Shown here: positions 61,611 through 64,000 of the stretch, piece after piece
Layout of the letters: the number at the start of each line of letters is the position of its first letter
How positions within the stretch are numbered: the first letter of the stretch is position 1
DNA from: Fructilactobacillus fructivorans
GTDB taxonomy: Bacteria; Bacillota; Bacilli; Lactobacillales; Lactobacillaceae
Direction: 5' to 3'
DNA: 64,000 nt
NCBI RefSeq assembly: GCF_001434095.1
Contig: NZ_AZDS01000002.1
Location: 233,134-297,133 of the forward strand
Notes under the pieces: generated by a model
What the model was told of the DNA's origin: nothing
Database searches by the model: none
The model's input: the letters and a program-made list of their open reading frames with translations, nothing else
Program-made: the position numbers and the translations under genes

Positions 61611-62846
61611 TTGGGTAATAGAGTTGTTGTTACGGGTATGGGTGCAGTAACCCCGATCGGAAACGATGCTGAAACTTTTATTGATAATTTGTTGGCTTCA
61701 AAGGTCGGAATTGAAAAAATCACTAGTTTTGACACTTCTGAGATTAAAGCTCACGTGGCAGCTGGTGTAAAGGACTTTGATCCAGGCAAACGCTTAGCTA
61801 AACGAGACTATCATCGAGTAGATCCATTTGCACAATACGCACTTTATAGTGCCGTGGAAGCAATGAATCAAGCTGGGTTAAAACGTGGTGAGTACGATGG
61901 AAAGGATCTGGGCGTCATCTATGGGTCTGGAATCGGTGGGATTAGTACCATCGAAACGCAGGTTCTCAAGATGTATAAGAAGGGTCCACGTCGACTTTCC
62001 CCGTTATTTATCCCAGAAACCATCATTAACATGGCGGCTGGAAATATTTCCATTTACTTTGGTGCGAAAAATACCAGTAAAGCAGTGGTAACTGCTTGTG
62101 CGACTGGGATCAACGCCATTGGAGATGCATACGAATACATCAAAGCTGGAAAGGCCAAGATGATGATTGCTGGAGGATCCGAAGCAGCGATTACCCCCGT
62201 TGGCATTTCGGCCTTTGCTGCCTTAACAGCCTTATCTTCAAGTGAAGATCCCGAACGCGCCTCGATGCCATTCGATCAAGATCGTGATGGTTTCGTAATG
62301 GGTGCCGGTGCTGGGACCCTTGTTCTTGAAGATTACGATCACGCGAAAGCACGTGGTGCACATATCTTAGGTGAAATCGTGGGTTACGGCCAAACCAGTG
62401 ATGCTTATAACCTAACGGCTCCAGATCCAGACGGAGAAGGTGCCATTGGAGCAATGCAACAAGCACTTGATGAAGCTAACATTAAGACGGCTGATTTGGA
62501 CTACATTAACGCCCATGGAACCGCTACTCAGTCCAACGATGTTGCTGAGTCCAAGGCCATTAGTAAGTTATTTAAAGATAATGATCACGTTTTGGTTAGC
62601 TCAACTAAGGGGATGACCGGTCATGCTCTGGGAGCTGCCGGAGCCATTGAGGCGGTAGCAATCCTTGGTGCCATGAAACGGAGTCAGATGCCCGTGAACG
62701 TTGGAGTTACTCATCAGGATCCCGAGAGTCATATTCGATTGGTTGATCAGACCAACGCTAAACGACCAGTTAATACGGCAATTAGTAATTCGTTTGGATT
62801 TGGTGGCCATAACGCGGTCCTTGCAATAAAGAAGTGGAATCAATAA
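61611..62846 (+). CDS. fabF: 3-oxoacyl-ACP synthase II
   Basis: 411 residues. Catalytic Cys163 (VTACATGINA), His302 (NAHGTATQ) and His338 (KGMTGHALGAAG). It extends chains with malonyl-ACP. It starts with TTG at 61611 behind GGGAGG. The stop overlaps the accB start (TAATG). Confidence 0.95.
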   Translation: MGNRVVVTGMGAVTPIGNDAETFIDNLLASKVGIEKITSFDTSEIKAHVAAGVKDFDPGKRLAKRDYHRVDPFAQYALYSAVEAMNQAGLKRGEYDGKDLGVIYGSGIGGISTIETQVLKMYKKGPRRLSPLFIPETIINMAAGNISIYFGAKNTSKAVVTACATGINAIGDAYEYIKAGKAKMMIAGGSEAAITPVGISAFAALTALSSSEDPERASMPFDQDRDGFVMGAGAGTLVLEDYDHAKARGAHILGEIVGYGQTSDAYNLTAPDPDGEGAIGAMQQALDEANIKTADLDYINAHGTATQSNDVAESKAISKLFKDNDHVLVSSTKGMTGHALGAAGAIEAVAILGAMKRSQMPVNVGVTHQDPESHIRLVDQTNAKRPVNTAISNSFGFGGHNAVLAIKKWNQ

Positions 62847-63292
62847 TGAATGAAAAAGATATTGAAAAGTTAATTACAAAGTTTGATAAATCAAATCTGC
62901 AGGAATTAAAAGTTGATGAAAATGGTCAACAGGTCTATTTCTCAAAAATTGATAGTCATTCAAAGCCAGTAACACACGTTAAAAAAAGTGATGCTGGTGA
63001 TGAAAAGGAAACCAAAAAAGAAAACTTGCAGCTTAATGCACCGACCAATGATAATTATCAGTTAAAGGCACCCATGGTAGGGATTCTTTATTTTGCCCCT
63101 AGTCCCGAGAAACCTGATTTTAAAAAAGATGGTGATCGGGTTGAAAAGGGTGAGACGGTTTGCATTATTGAAGCTATGAAGATGGTTAACGAAGTTAAGA
63201 GTCCCGTTAGTGGAACGATTGTTAAACGATTGGTTGATAATGGTTCCATGGTTGAGTACAACGAACCGGTTTACGAGATTAAGGAGGACTAG
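62846..63292 (+). CDS. accB: Biotin carboxyl carrier protein of acetyl-CoA carboxylase
   Basis: 148 residues: an N-terminal helical region, a charged linker (about 40-68) and the biotinyl domain with Lys112 in IIEAMKMVNEV. Biotin here is presumably supplied through BioY/EcfT. Translationally coupled to fabF. Confidence 0.95.
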   Translation: MNEKDIEKLITKFDKSNLQELKVDENGQQVYFSKIDSHSKPVTHVKKSDAGDEKETKKENLQLNAPTNDNYQLKAPMVGILYFAPSPEKPDFKKDGDRVEKGETVCIIEAMKMVNEVKSPVSGTIVKRLVDNGSMVEYNEPVYEIKED

Positions 63293-63294
63293 TT

Positions 63295-63711
63295 ATGACA
63301 CTGAATGTTAATGATTACATTCCTCAACGTCCTCCAATTCAAATGATTGATAGGATTGAGGACATTACTCCTGGTGAGGGAGCCACGGCGACTAAGATGC
63401 TGGCTGGTAACGAATGGTATTTTGCTAATCAGGGTAATCATCCTACGTTGCCCCGACCATTAGTGCTTGAATCCATGGCTCAAACTGGGGTAGTGGCCCT
63501 ATTATCAATGCCAGAGTATCACGGAAAAAACGCGTTCTTTGGTGGAATCAAGCAAGCGGAATTTAAAGATGACTTCAGGCCGGGAGATGTTTTACATCTC
63601 AAGGTGGATTTACTGAAAGTTAAACATAATATTGGAATTGGAAAGGGCGTTGTAACTAGGGATGGACAAGAAATCGCTAATGCAACGTTGATGTTTGCGG
63701 TTGAATCATAG
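63295..63711 (+). CDS. FabZ-like hot-dog dehydratase (second copy) with divergent active site
   Basis: 138 residues; start and end follow FabZ (PPIQMIDRIEDITPGE, then FRPGDVLHLKVDLLK). The catalytic segment differs from the first copy: in place of GHFPGxPxMPGVLIIE it reads ANQGNHPTLPRPLVLES. Glu59 is kept, but His can only be supplied by His49 in an altered context. Such second copies in lactic acid bacteria may act as isomerase/dehydratase for unsaturated chains; that is inference. AAGGAGG precedes the ATG, two bases after accB. Confidence 0.8.
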   Translation: MTLNVNDYIPQRPPIQMIDRIEDITPGEGATATKMLAGNEWYFANQGNHPTLPRPLVLESMAQTGVVALLSMPEYHGKNAFFGGIKQAEFKDDFRPGDVLHLKVDLLKVKHNIGIGKGVVTRDGQEIANATLMFAVES

Positions 63712-63729
63712 TGAGTGAAAGGTGATTTA

Positions 63730-64000
63730 ATGTTTAAAAAGGTACTGGTGGCTAATCGGGGCGAAATTGCGGTCCAGATTATCCGTGCGCTTCATGATAT
63801 GAATATTAAAGCGGTGGCGGTTTATTCAACGGCCGATGCTGATAGTTTATTCGTAAAATTGGCCGATGAGTCAGTATGTATCGGTGGACCATTTCCAGAC
63901 GAGTCATATCTCAATATGGCGGCAATTGTTGATGCAGCGGTACTAACCGGTTGTGATGCTTTGCACCCGGGGTATGGCTTTTTGTCTGAAAACGCTGATT
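63730..64000 (+). CDS. accC: Acetyl-CoA carboxylase biotin carboxylase subunit, 3' end outside window
   Basis: The first 90 residues match biotin carboxylase: [37 protein letters not shown], then [14 protein letters not shown]. It carboxylates the biotin on AccB with ATP and bicarbonate. The ATG at 63730 has AAAGGTG upstream. The gene is cut by the window end; accD, accA and an enoyl reductase would be expected next. Confidence 0.95.
   Translation, partial: MFKKVLVANRGEIAVQIIRALHDMNIKAVAVYSTADADSLFVKLADESVCIGGPFPDESYLNMAAIVDAAVLTGCDALHPGYGFLSENAD

Noticed and set aside
1..64000. CRISPR arrays, tRNA and rRNA genes, riboswitches other than the PyrR leader, T-box leaders
   Set aside because: No regularly spaced direct repeats, no cloverleaf or rRNA-like sequence, and no T-box GGTGGTACCGCG-type core was seen on either strand.

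Overview
The window looks like a chromosomal segment of a low-to-moderate GC lactic acid bacterium of the family Lactobacillaceae. The evidence is the fatty-acid gene order fabZ-fabH-acpP-fabD-fabG-fabF-accB-fabZ-accC, the PyrR-type attenuator ahead of pyrF-pyrE, PgcA-type phosphoglucomutase, ECF/BioY transport genes, YfhO-type membrane proteins and strong AGGAGG ribosome binding sites. The genus cannot be fixed from this window. No tRNA, rRNA, CRISPR array, prophage or intact insertion sequence was seen.

Layout. 1-5.1 kb: a DUF3290-DUF421 membrane protein (cut by the window edge), then AT-rich membrane proteins of polysaccharide-polymerase and glycosyltransferase-like type. 5.2-7.8 kb: a zinc-free MDR oxidoreductase, an alkyltransferase homologue without its nucleophilic cysteine, and a hypothetical gene. 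7.9-14.2 kb: an accessory stretch with an AT-rich pair of membrane proteins, a degenerate IS3-family element, an FGGY sugar kinase, and a single-chain (type IIG-like) restriction-modification enzyme carrying G8 and G6 tracts. 14.4-17.8 kb: two tandem ketopantoate-reductase paralogues and an acetoacetate decarboxylase, behind three very similar promoters. 18-26.7 kb: a frame-broken rarA, a YtfG-like reductase, HdeD, YfhO, a histidine phosphatase, glycerol dehydrogenase and a YjbR-like protein. 26.7-32.2 kb (minus strand): ecfT-bioY, a candidate type I toxin-antitoxin locus, mazE with a frame-broken mazF, and a four-gene polar amino acid ABC transporter. 32.4-35.8 kb: a DUF2075 helicase-like protein, a DHA2 drug-efflux protein and proC. 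36-48.3 kb: phosphoglucomutase, GNAT-galE-DMT, an MMPL protein, two further DMT transporters, small proteins, a receiver-less OmpR-type DNA-binding protein and an MFS permease. 48.3-57.4 kb: pyrFE with attenuator, adhP, a DUF998 protein, two aldo-keto reductases, three tandem paralogous membrane proteins and a DUF488 protein. 58-64 kb: the type II fatty-acid synthesis operon, running off the window within accC.

How it works together. The end of the window makes fatty acids, with BioY/EcfT a plausible source of the biotin needed by AccB. pgcA and galE supply UDP-sugars that may feed the cell-envelope glycan proteins at 1-5 kb and YfhO. Many NAD(P)-linked oxidoreductases (two MDR, two AKR, GldA, YtfG-like, two PanE-like) suggest much redox and carbonyl handling. 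The window is also rich in broken reading frames: rarA, mazF, the gene at 44.6 kb, the 3' end of the restriction-modification gene, and probably the type I toxin frame. Some may be genuine decay or phase variation; read-level checks would separate these from assembly errors.
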